NCBI GenBank assembly: GCA_963513935.1
Contig: OY740768.1
Span: forward strand, 68,126,231-68,190,230
Origin: Aphrophora alni
Taxonomy: Eukaryota > Arthropoda > Insecta > Hemiptera > Aphrophoridae
Length of the DNA stretch: 64,000 nt
Direction of reading: 5' to 3'
Shown here: positions 11,701 to 22,385 of the stretch, in pieces
Numbering within the stretch: position 1 is the stretch's first letter
Layout: each line of letters opens with the position of its first letter
Notes under the pieces: generated by a model
The model's input: only the letters and a program-made list of their open reading frames with translations
The model's database searches: none
Told to the model about the DNA's origin: nothing
Made by a program: the position numbers and the translations under genes

Positions 11701-14607
11701 GTGTGACTGTTTCGATATGTTTACCTCCGAGAGCCATCCTGTCCGCGTATCGTTCTCATTTTCCGTATGACCAATGTGTGACTGTTTCGATATGTTTACC
11801 TCCGAGAGCCATCCTGTCCGCGTATCGTTCTCATTTTCCGTATGACTAATGTATGACCGTTTCGATATGTTTACCTCCGAGAGCCATCCTGTCCGCGTAT
11901 CGTTCTCATTTTCCGTATGACCAATGTATGACCGTTTCGATATGTTTACCTCCGAGAGCCATCCTGTTCGCGTACCGTTATCATTTTCCATAAGCCTAAT
12001 GTGTGACTGTTTCGATATGTTTACCTCCGAGAGCCATCCTGTCCGCGTATCGTTCTCATTTTCCGTCTGACCAATGTATGACCTTTTCGATATGTTTACC
12101 TCCGAGAGCCATCCTGTCCGCGTATCGTTCTCATTTTCCGTATGACCAATGTATGACCGTTTCGATATGTTTACCTCCGAGAGCCATCCTGTTCGCGTAC
12201 CGTTATCATTTTCCATAAGCCTAATGTGTGACTGTTTCGATATGTTTACCTCCGAGAGCCATCCTGTCCGCGTATCGTTCTCATTTTCCGTCTGACCAAT
12301 GTATGACCTTTTCGATATGTTTACCTCCGAGAGCCATCCTGTCCGCGTATCGTTCTCATTTTCCGTCTGACTAATGTGTGACTGTTTCGATATATTTACC
12401 TCCGAGAGCCATCCTGTCCGCGTATCGTTCTCATTTTCCGTATGACTAATGTGTGACTGTTTCGATATATTTACCTCCGAGAGCCATCCTGTCCGAGTAT
12501 CGTTCTCATTTTCCGTATGACTAATGTGTGACTGTTTCGATATGTTTACCTCCGAGAGCCATCCTGTCCGCGTATCGTTCTCATTTTCCGTATGACTAAT
12601 GTGTGACTGTTTCGATATGTTTACCTCTGAGAGCCATCCTGTCCGCGTATCGTTCTCATTTTCCGTATGACTAATGTGTGACTGTTTCGATATATTTACC
12701 TCCGAGAGCCATCCTGTCCCCGTATCGTTCTCATTTTCCGTATGACTAATGTGTGACTGTTTCGATATGTTTACCTCCGAGAGCCATCCTGTCCGCGAAT
12801 CGTTCTCATTTTCCGTATGACTAATGTGTGACTGTTTCGATATGTTTACCTCCGAGAGCCATCCTGTCCGCGTATCGTTCTCATTTTCCGTATGACCAAT
12901 GTATGACCGTTTCGATATGTTTACCTCCGAGAGCCATCCTGTCCGCGTATCGTTCTCATTTTCCGTATGACTAATGTGTGACTGTTTCGATATATTTACC
13001 TCCGAGAGCCATCCTGTCCGCGTATCGTTCTCATTTTCCGTATGACTAATGTGTGACTGTTTCGATATGTTTACCTCCGAGAGCAGTCCTGTCCGCGTAT
13101 CGTTCTCATTTTCCGTATGACTAATGTGTGACTGTTTCGATATGTTTACCTCTGAGAGCCATCCCGTCCGCATATCGTTCTCATTTTCCGTATGACTAAT
13201 GTGTGACTGTTTCGATATGTTTACCTCCGAGAGCCATCCTGTCCGCGTATCGTTCTCATTTTCCGTATGACTAATGTGTGACTGTTTCGATATGTTTACC
13301 TCCGAGAGCCATCCTGTCCGCGTATCGTTCTCATTTTCCGTCTGACCAATGTATGACCGTTTCGATATGTTTACCTCCGAGAGCCATCCTGTCCGCGTAT
13401 CGTTCTCATTTTCCGTCTGACTAATGTGTGACTGTTTCGATATGTTTACCTCCGAGAGCCATCCTGTTCGCGTATCGTTCTCATTTTCCGTATGACTAAT
13501 GTGTGACTGTTTCGATATGTTTACCTCCGAGAGCCATCCTGTCCGCGTATCGTTCTCATTTTCCGTATGACCAATGTATGACCGTTTCGATATGTTTACC
13601 TCCGAGAGCCATCCTGTCCGCGTATCGTTCTCATTTTCCGTATGACTAATGTGTGACTGTTTCGATATATTTACCTCCGAGAGCCATCCTGTCCGCGTAT
13701 CGTTCTCATTTTCCGTATGCCTAATGTGTGACTGTTTCGATATATTTACCTCCGAGAGCCATCCTGTCCGCGTATCGTTCTCATTTTCCGTATGACTAAT
13801 GTGTGACTGTTTCGATATATTTACCTCCGAGAGCCATCCTGTCCGAGTATCGTTCTCATTTTCCGTCTGACCAATGTATGACCTTTTCGATATGTTTACC
13901 TCCGAGAGCCATCCTGTCCGCGTATCGTTCTCATTTTCCGTCTGACTAATGTGTGACTGTTTCGATATGTTTACCTCCGAGAGCCATCCTGTTCGCGTAT
14001 CGTTCTCATTTTCCGTATGCCTAATGTGTGACTGTTTCGATATGTTTACCTCCGAGAGCCATCCTGTCCGCGTATCGTTCTCATTTTCCGTATGACTAAT
14101 GTGTGACGGTTTCGATATGTTTACCTCCGAGAGCCATCCTGTCCGCGTATCGTTCTCATTTTCCGTATGACTAATGTGTGACTGTTTCGATATGTTTACC
14201 TCCGAGAGCCATCCTGTCCGCGTATCGTTCTCATTTTCCGTATGACCAATGTATGACCGTTTCGATATGTTTACCTCCGAGAGCCATCCTGTCCGCGTAT
14301 CGTTCTCATTTTCCGTATGACTAATGTGTGACTGTTTCGATATATTTACCTCCGAGAGCCATCCTGTCCGCGTATCGTTCTCATTTTCCGTATGACTAAT
14401 GTGTGACTGTTTCGATATGTTTACCTCCGAGAGCAGTCCTGTCCGCGTATTGTTCTCATTTTCCGTATGACTAATGTGTGACTGTTTCGATATGTTTACC
14501 TCTGAGAGCCATCCCGTCCGCGTATTGTTCTCATTTTCCGTATGACTAATGTGTGACTGTTTCGATATGTTTACCTCCGAGAGCCACCCTGTCCGCGTAT
14601 CGTTCTC
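8701..14607. repeat. 75-bp satellite array, about 79 homogeneous monomers
   Basis: Monomers begin with GTGTGACTG or GTATGACCG, continue with TTTCGATATGTTTACCTCCG, and end in TCATTTTCCGTATGACTAAT. The starts at 8,701, 9,001, 9,301 and so on to 14,401 are all multiples of 75 apart, so there is no net insertion or deletion over 5.9 kb. Variant monomers recur in the same order: the block at about 9,030-10,080 is repeated at about 10,080-11,130 (1,050 bp, 14 monomers), part of it again 525 bp further on, and 12,840-13,250 is repeated at 14,190-14,600 (1,350 bp, 18 monomers). Each monomer carries about six CpG dinucleotides, far above the surrounding DNA. There are no unique spacers, so it is not a CRISPR array. 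The organisation is that of a satellite or large minisatellite with higher-order repeats. Confidence 0.95.
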
Positions 14608-14610
14608 ATA
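10579..14610 (-). other. 1,344-codon open frame inside the satellite (probably not a gene)
   Basis: On the minus strand one frame is open from a TAA at 14,611-14,613 down to a TAA at 10,576-10,578. The frame then continues open to 9,529 and, after a second TAA at 9,526-9,528, to about 8,884. The translation is a 25-residue repeat containing HTENENDTRTGWLSEV followed by NISKQSHIS. It is hydrophilic, has two potential N-glycosylation sequons per unit (NDT and NIS), no cysteine and no signal peptide. The only ATG near the upstream end is internal to a variant monomer (13,171-13,173). Because 75 is divisible by 3 and indels are absent, one open monomer gives an open array. Older flanking monomers have stops in this frame, and both synonymous (for example ACG CGG to CGA) and replacement changes occur among monomers. 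These points favour a fortuitous frame. No promoter, splice site or unique terminal coding sequence was seen. Confidence 0.2.
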
Positions 14611-14760
14611 TTATTCTGAAAGCAATTATACCCACATATTGTTGAAAAACATGTGTGACTTAATCAATATATTTATCTCAAGGAACAACGCAGTTTAAAT
14701 CTAGTTCTCACTGTCCCAATGACTAAAATATTTAGTTTGTTTTTCCTCCAGGTTATTTCC
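14608..14760. repeat. Decayed right edge of the satellite
   Basis: After homology ends sharply at 14,607, words such as GTGTGACTTAATCAATATATTTATCTC and TAGTTCTCACTGTCCCAATGACTAA still align loosely with the older monomer type for about two units. The right edge therefore decays as the left does, but over a much shorter distance. Confidence 0.5.
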
Positions 14761-17096
14761 AACCAAATATTGTTTTTAGATTGCTCTAATCTTATATAAG
14801 TTTCTCCCAGATGTCTTTTATTCTTTAATATAATTTCTACAGATTAGATATTGGTGTATTATGTAAAAAAAAAGGGGGGGTTTTGGTTGTTTGTCAAGTT
14901 TGATACACAGCCTTTCTTAGACTAAATTAAAACGTAAATCATCCTGATGCAGGATTCTTTTATTTCAAACTAATAGGAGAACTATCAGTACAAATCTGAT
15001 TGACTACAAATTTTGAATTTGGATTCGGACTAGATGTGTTTAGAATTAGAATTAACTATGATATTATTTATGTTCATAATAACTGCATTTTAATTTATAT
15101 TGGTTTCCATAATCCACACGGTTGACTATTGTTTTTTAAACTACATTATTCAATGTGTACCTTGGTTTTGCAATGTAATTATATTAAATTAAGAAATGTT
15201 GAAAACTTTGAAGTGAATTTTTTTAATGCATCGAGTAACCTAATTTGTTATATTATGAAGTTTTCTCATATTAATTACATCCGGTATTCAAATAACTCTA
15301 GAGGTCAAACGTGGTTGCACCTATTTTTTAAATAATTTATACTTTCAGTACGTTAACATGAGTATTTACTATTATGGTTATACAAAAGTAGTATTACTAT
15401 TCTAAACAAATAATTTAAATGGTCATGTCGTAAAATAACTTGTACATTTTATCAGGTTACTTAATCTCACATCTCTAACTTAAATATTACACTTACTTAT
15501 TCCGTCTTCACTTAATATTGTTTATGAATATTTGTGTACAATTATGACAGATGTCTTTAAATTGTACTGGGTAGGTGACAATGTAGGAGTCATGTAGGCG
15601 CTGTGTTTTAGACGTTACGCCTTCTGGTCTACAAGGAAATGCATATCTTAACCTCTTTATTGCATCCGACTACTCAAGCTGCATGTAAGCAATACTTGTA
15701 CATGTTCACTGAATAAAAGGCTACAAGAACATGTGCAGCAAAAAGTGAATTAAATCGAATGCAATGAAATAGCTTTGAAATGACATTTGGTTTAAGTAAA
15801 ATACTGGTTGTTACACTTGGGAAAACAAAACTGTGTCTCTTTCTTCTTATTGTGTTGAGACACATTTCTGTTGAGAAGTCTCTAATACAATCTAATTTTT
15901 TGTCTCACTAGTCGTGATACTGATAAGTTTAAAAACTAAATATTTAAACACAAATTTTGAAATATAATGACAACTATCAATATTGATATTGAAATTTAAA
16001 TTAATCATATTTGATAACATTTTTATATAGGATAACTTAAGAAAAGTCACTATGTTTAATTTCTAGTGTAGTGGATACTGAGAGTTTAACAATATTACCT
16101 TCCTCTCTAACAGCTTGAAATTTGGTGTATATGTTGACAAATATACTATGCAGTTTAAAAAAGCCGGATAACGCATATTTATAACTGTATCTGATATGTT
16201 TCATTCACCTTTTTCGATTTTAGGTTCAGTTTTTCAAACATTTTAAAAGGTAACAGTTTTAGTGAAAAATGCCGTTAGATCTTATTTGAAACTAGTAAAA
16301 TTAGTTAAATTTGATAATTTATTATCATAAATTCATAAAAATGACGATTTTATCATGAATACAGCTATTTAAACTTATAGATTATCTTCATTAAAAAAAA
16401 TAAAGAAATTTTGATTAACGATAAAATGAAGTTCTTTATAAAAAATAATTCATATAAAGTTGTAAGCTTACTTTAATCCCTTTAATTTGGTTCTGTTTTC
16501 TTCTTTATAGGAAATAAATAATCCAAGTTAAGATCAAATATCTTCAAAAAGGTTGTGTAATGAAAACTCAATATTGCTAACTTGATTAACATAGGCTACT
16601 TGTTAGCAAAAAAGTGACATAAAATTTTACATAGAAGTATTCTTTTTAAAAAAGCCGCAAAAGTAAAGCATTTGTAATTGGTATTTTAAAAGGGTGAAAA
16701 AACGAAATTTTCAATAGCTTTACATTAGTCATATGTGACGATAAAATAAATAATAAAAAAAGAACTAAAAACTTTTTCTTATTATATATCTATATATCTT
16801 ATTATATTCTTATTATATATCTATATATTCTTAACATAGGCCTATATCTTATGGTAATTTTCACTAAAACCGTCAGTTTAAAGATTACCAAAAATATCTC
16901 GCCACCCATAAAATCAAAATGGCGGAGGAACCATATCAGATACCACTTGTCTCCCAATGGTTTTTTAAGCTACACATATTTATTGGCATATATACCAAAA
17001 TTTCATGTAAATTTAAATGCAACTTCTGACCTATATTTTGAACCAACAATAAACTAGTGCTGCATGATCGACTTATACACTTGTAATAGTATAATG
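14761..17096. other. No gene seen; AT-rich with minor repeats
   Basis: Contains an A9-G7-T4 run near 14,865-14,885, a small tandem of TTATTATATATCTATATA around 16,779-16,830, and an AAAATGGCGG word at 16,917 that recurs elsewhere in the window. No open frame looks protein-like. Confidence 0.4.
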
Positions 17097-17200
17097 AATG
17101 TTTTCTTCTTGTTTAAAGACAAAAAACCTCGGTTATAATTGCCTTATAAAAAAAGAGAACATAATATAATAAAGACTCGTCTTTAAAGGTTATCTCATCT
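17097..17200 (-). mobile_element. SINE-like family, copy F (3' part only)
   Basis: On the minus strand, GACGAGTCTTTATTATATTA ... ATAAGGCAATTATAACCGAGG ... GTCTTTAAACAAGAAGAAAAC matches the 3' half of the family described at 54,300-54,549. The 5' half is absent, so this is a truncated copy. Confidence 0.55.
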
Positions 17201-17740
17201 AACTTTAATAATAATTTTTGAATTTATTTTCTGAACCAAAAATGGAGATTAAAAAGACCAATTTTAGCTTTAAAAAGTAGGAAATTAATAGTCTACACTA
17301 AAATTTTAACACGAAGCACCTCATCTAAAATTGATGGCAAATTTCCTATACAGTTTAATTTACAAAATCATTCATATTACAAAATTATTTTCTCAGTTTA
17401 ATGATAATAAATAGTTTGTTAGGATTAGAAAGACATATTTAAATTGGGCTCTCTAGGGACCGATTAGTAAAACCATTTTTTGTCGTTTGGGTTGTCCGAC
17501 GTCCTCACTCTCTTCGAATTTAGCCTTAAAGAATTCATCTTTATTAGAATCTAAAGAAAATGGTCATCTAATGTTTTATTTTAAATGACGTCATAGACAT
17601 TGAAACTTTGGAATTTAATATGGTACGTCTTCTATTTTCTATACAATTTTGTAAAAGAACTATTTTCGTTAGTTAATGTTATTAAAACATTTGCAAACAT
17701 GATATTTGCAAAACGAAGTTGAATAACAGAAGTGCATGTC
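17201..17740. other. No feature seen
   Basis: AT-rich sequence with no open frame or repeat that I can support. Confidence 0.4.
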
Positions 17741-18010
17741 GTTACAATCGCCAGACCCGACGGCAAAATGAATCATTTGTTAATAAATAGTTGGAAATAT
17801 TGAATAGATCGTAAATTTCACGTTTTTGTTTGGTCGATTGTATTTTTCAAGGAAGGCGAACTGGACGCGCAGTAACTCAAAAGTGAAATAATCCGTAGCG
17901 TTAGTGGCATTTTGCCGGCCATTAGCTGGTGGCTGCTGTGATTTAGAGCTCGCTTCCAACTGGGTTAATGGAGGACGGTGCCGAACCATTATCCACGGAA
18001 AAATAAACCC
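17741..18010. promoter_or_regulatory. Candidate conserved non-coding element
   Basis: A GC-richer island with high word complexity (for example TTTTGCCGGCCATTAGCTGG and CCAACTGGGTTAATGGAGG) stands in AT-rich DNA. The minus strand has a 69-codon frame rich in Q, N and T that I do not recognise. It could be an enhancer-like element or an exon. Conservation has not been tested. Confidence 0.25.
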
Positions 18011-20877
18011 TCCTCACAACATAGTGACAATTTCATTTGACTAGACTTTAAATGAATGCTTTGATTTAGCTTTAGGCATATTTTACTTTGTCCGTAGTTA
18101 TAAATCTTAGGTGGAACGACGACAATTAGAATATAATCGACCGCTTAATGTAATGGATGGCATTTAAAGTTGATATTTTTCATAACCGTGAGTCAAGTCG
18201 TTATAAAGGATTTAAAATTTGTCATCCAGACACGTATAAATACATTCGTATTCACAATACACGTACAAGTGCACAAACAAGACTGTGTGCGTAGAATAAA
18301 AAACATGATATAAAATTCCTGTACAATAATTTGTAGTAAAGAATTTGCAGTGAAAGAAGGGCAGTGTGTTTTTTTTTTAATCACATAAATATCTAATTCC
18401 TTAATTTACAATTTTCTAAAACAATAAAAACGTAAACATATAATATTGTTGAAGCTAAAAGACCTCACTAAAATCTAAACGTGTTAATCAAGAGGTTAAG
18501 TTTTAAAATTTGATAAATTTAAACATATGAACAATATTTTTCACAATACGATCATGTTTACGTTTTTAATAATGTTGTAACACGTATCCATAAATTATAA
18601 ACTAATTTTTCTATTTTTTAGGAGTAAAAATTTATTTATAATGACAACAGGGTCTGTTTTATAAAACTATTAGTTTTATAAGCTTATAATATAATCTGAT
18701 AATATAGTTGTTTATAAGTTCTGTTTCATTAAGAAAACCGTCTACTTATAAAATGTTACCACAACTGTTATTTAGTTATACTGATGGAATTTTGACATGT
18801 TATTCATATAAATTTATTTTGACACTCAAATAAATGTGTATTGTTGTTACAAAATGACAAAATTCTTTAAAAAAATTATATTAACATTAAAAAAAAAAGT
18901 ATTTAGTTCCTTAAGAAAAGTAATATGAATTCAAAGTATTGAATTATTTCATGCATTTTCCAAACCATCGCCAAAGATATAAGAAGAAACGCAAGGATTT
19001 TGTTTGACAGTGTTTGACACAATACAGGACAGTGTTTAGAAATAATAAAGACAAATAAAGCTGTCCTTTTATTTTACTAATTACTCATTACACTACTCTG
19101 AGTGTTTATAACGAAAACATTACAAAAAGCGTTTATCTAGTTAAATTAAAAAACCTTAATAAAATAATTATCGTTGCAAACAGGCTTATATTAAACACTC
19201 TGTAACATAAATTATTTTGAGTCTGTAACCTAAATCTTTAGTACTTATGAAGTATATAGGTATGGTACACGTATAACTAATAATGTACAGCCGAATACTT
19301 CTACTATAAAATATTTTACAAATTATATTTATATAAACCAGAACGGTCGTATTATATTTTTCGTAGAAACTTGTAGTTTTTACACAGTCCCCAGGTGATT
19401 CAGAAGACCTAGTATAACTTCAGTGTTTCATAATAGTTTGAACCTTAACCGGATTGAATGTGTAAATTTACGTTTCCTTGATCCAATTTTAGGAAAATAC
19501 AACTCCCATATTCAGAATTTTAAATTTTAATTCAATTTGACTTTTTTAATGTATAAAATAAGAGCTTCCTCTTCTGGTTTCTGATAAAACATTACGTGCA
19601 AAATGTGTATACTAAATCTGAACTTAACATCCCATCATTTCCAAAGTTTTATCTTTCAATAAAAAACACAAATAGAACAACAAACTGAAAACAAAGCGTT
19701 TCGGGATATAAGTTTACAAGAACTTTTTCCTTTATATTTGAAGGTAAAATGAATTTTTAAACCACATAGTTTTATGTAAAAACAACACAAGATTGTAATT
19801 CGATAATTACTGATCCTGCTATATTTTTCAGTAAAAATACATAAAGTCAAAGACATTTTGTGGTAAGTGTGTTATCAGTGATTGAAGTTTATTACAACAA
19901 ACAAACAAATCAAAAATTGTAAATTTTTTATTTCAGATATAGTTTCTATGTAGAAAAGTAGATATATAGTACCCTCTTACTAACACTAATTAATTAATTT
20001 TTTTTTATGGTTCCTGGTTGTAAATTTCCTCTGATTTTTTTTAAATTTCAGAATCTAAATAAGTAACAACTACAATAATAAATTACAAATATTATCCTAA
20101 AATTGTATAAATTTCAAAATTTTTGTTAACTTTTAGTAGTAGTAAAGTTGATCAACTCATTTTAAAACTTAATTAATGCCTGTATCAATTTTGTAAATAT
20201 CGAAAAAATTAAAAGTGCATAGAAAGGCACACACAGAAACGCATAGACATCCACACACATTATATTTATGTAAAGAATTTATCTTACGATCCTAAGATAG
20301 AAGTTTTAATTTTAATGAAATAATCACTTTTGAATATATCTTAGTTGAAACCTCCACCCCGAAATGTGTGGATTAAGGATAACCTATATTTTACAAGGTA
20401 AATAGGGATCGAGTGACATGTCATTTTAATACAAAATATAAATAATGAAATCTTATCCAACTCCTCAATCAACTGTGGCACCTAATAATATAGAACTAAT
20501 CAAATCATTGGAAGACTAAATCTAATAATAAAAACTTTAGCTAAATTGGATTCGAAACGTCCACCAAGGTTTACGTGGAACATTATATTATGTTCGACGC
20601 AATGGTTCTTGTGAAAACGAACATTTTTTTAGGTGAATCTATTGTTCGTTGTTCTTCCTGCAATGTCTTTCTCTCCAAATTGTTGTTTGTGGTACAGAAA
20701 GTCTGCAATCCTAATTAAAATAGCACCGCTGTTATTGCATATAACTTACCTAACCTACCAGCAGTAACATACGCATTAAATGTAGGCTACCACATCTGTT
20801 CTGCTAAAACTATGCTTTAGCTATAATTTTGTTTCTAGATTGTTTCCTTTAAAACTTTTCTTTTATTTAATCATTGT
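18011..20877. other. No feature seen
   Basis: Long AT-rich stretch. All open frames are short and of AT-driven composition (F, I, K, N, Y). Confidence 0.45.
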
Positions 20878-21183
20878 ATGTTTTCAAATATATATGCCCG
20901 TACACTCAAATACATTCTCCTACTAATAGGCGAGTGGTTCATCCTCAAAAAGACGATTTATTTTGAAAGACAAGTATGTGGCCAGTTATATACATCTTAT
21001 ATTTCAATAAGATTTTTTAATTTTTTAATTTCATTGTTACTGATTACTGTATACAATTGCTGTATCAATCAGCTTTGGGAAATGAGAAAATATTTTGATA
21101 AAAATACGTTTTCAATATCAGTAATAAGCCAACTTTGTTTTTTTTCTTCTTCTATATACCTCATCAAATATTACTTTATTTAA
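20878..21183 (+). other. 101-codon hydrophobic open frame, not recognised
   Basis: Begins at ATG 20,878 and ends at TAA followed by an A-run. Three hydrophobic segments are visible, at about residues 9-22, 47-63 and 80-101, joined by basic and polar loops including FERQVCGQLYTSY and NQLWEMRKYFDKN. The composition is slightly richer than a purely AT-driven frame. It could be an exon or fragment of a multi-pass membrane protein such as an insect chemoreceptor, but no family motif is present. A chance open frame is at least as likely. Confidence 0.18.
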
Positions 21184-21411
21184 AAAAAAAAAAAATGTGG
21201 TATATGTATATGTGGATATTTTTGTTTACCAAATAGTCTATAGCGGAGGTTTATACGGATTGATATCTCGCCACTGCACTTCATAGATCACTAGTGGCCG
21301 ACTCCATGATGACTGACGTATCCGAATATTCTTACGGGTATTTTGAGATGTGAAATATATCTATTTTATTTCTACAGTTTCTATTAATTATCTCAAACAT
21401 TAAAATAAAAT

Positions 21412-21429
21412 TACCGTCGCGGGACGGTA
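21412..21429. other. Perfect 7-bp hairpin
   Basis: TACCGTC and GACGGTA are separated by 4 nt. It is CpG-rich within AT-rich DNA. The function is unknown. Confidence 0.4.
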
Positions 21430-21548
21430 GAGAGAAGTGAAAAATTTAACTGTCAATTTTAAAAATTAATAATATTTTAAACTTTCAATAAATGTAATAC
21501 AATTTATTAATTATATTTTGCATTGATTATTAGTGTGACTTGATTAGA

Positions 21549-21665
21549 TTTTTAGTTTTAATATATATGGGTATGTGAGAAAGTTTGTACGATATTTTAG
21601 CATTGATTTTAGTTTAACTATGTACGGGATTTGAGAAAGTTAGTGCAATATTTTTCGTGGATTTG
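21549..21665. repeat. Two-copy ~57-bp direct repeat
   Basis: TTTTAGTTTTAATATATATG ... TGAGAAAGTTTGTACGATATT is followed by TTTTAGTTTAACTATGTACG ... TGAGAAAGTTAGTGCAATATT about 57 bp later. Confidence 0.5.
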
Positions 21666-22255
21666 TAGTTTTATATACCGTTGTTGTACGTATACTGTTA
21701 TTATTATTTTCGTGACGATTTTTCCTTTCACCACATCGATTTAACAGCACCAATAAAATTGCCTACCGGCCGTAAAAAAATATTCACTTCAAAAATATAC
21801 TCCTAGAACGTTTCTAAATTAATTAAATTATAACTTAACTATAAAACAGAATTCACATATGAACAAATTATAACCAATATATCTCTTGGTAAATAAGAGA
21901 TTGGGCGCAAGCAACTAAATTGAGAATATTACAAATTCGAAATAAATACCAAGTGCGGGCCAAGTACTGGTGTATGCCGCACACTGGTGAGGTAACAATA
22001 ATGTGTACAAACGTCACTACTGACTTTTGTGTAAAATTTCATGCTACATACTTTTTTAATGTATTTTTATAAATATTTTTTTATTTCTCCATGTTATAAG
22101 TAATGAATAAAAAGTTATTAAAACAAATTTGCCAAACCCAACGCTTCTTCAAAACTTTAGAATTCACCTAAACTTACTTTTATATTTCGGTATTCATACG
22201 ATTAATAGTACATTTTGATGTAATTACTTTTTCCTACTGCTCGTGTTGGAATCAA

Positions 22256-22385
22256 TACGACCTCGCCTCGCCTCGCCTGTGCTAGCTACGTACTCCTTCA
22301 AATAATTAACTTTCCACACGACTAGATCCCAGTTCCATCAGAATGGGGGCGTCGGGGAAGGGGGGCTGGTCGGTACGTCGGACTT
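22256..22385. other. GC-rich island with CCTCG repeats
   Basis: Four near-consecutive CCTCG units at about 22,260-22,279, then a G-rich tract GGGGGCGTCGGGGAAGGGGG near 22,344. It contrasts strongly with its surroundings. No open frame or known motif was seen. Confidence 0.4.

Noticed and set aside
8699..12218. Several plus-strand frames in the satellite giving repeats like FTSESHPVRVSFSFSV
   Set aside because: They exist only where variant monomers lack the TGA of the consensus, so they are chance readings across 1-5 monomers.
8101..14607. CRISPR-like array
   Set aside because: There are no unique spacers between repeats, the units are contiguous 75-mers, and the DNA is eukaryotic in character.
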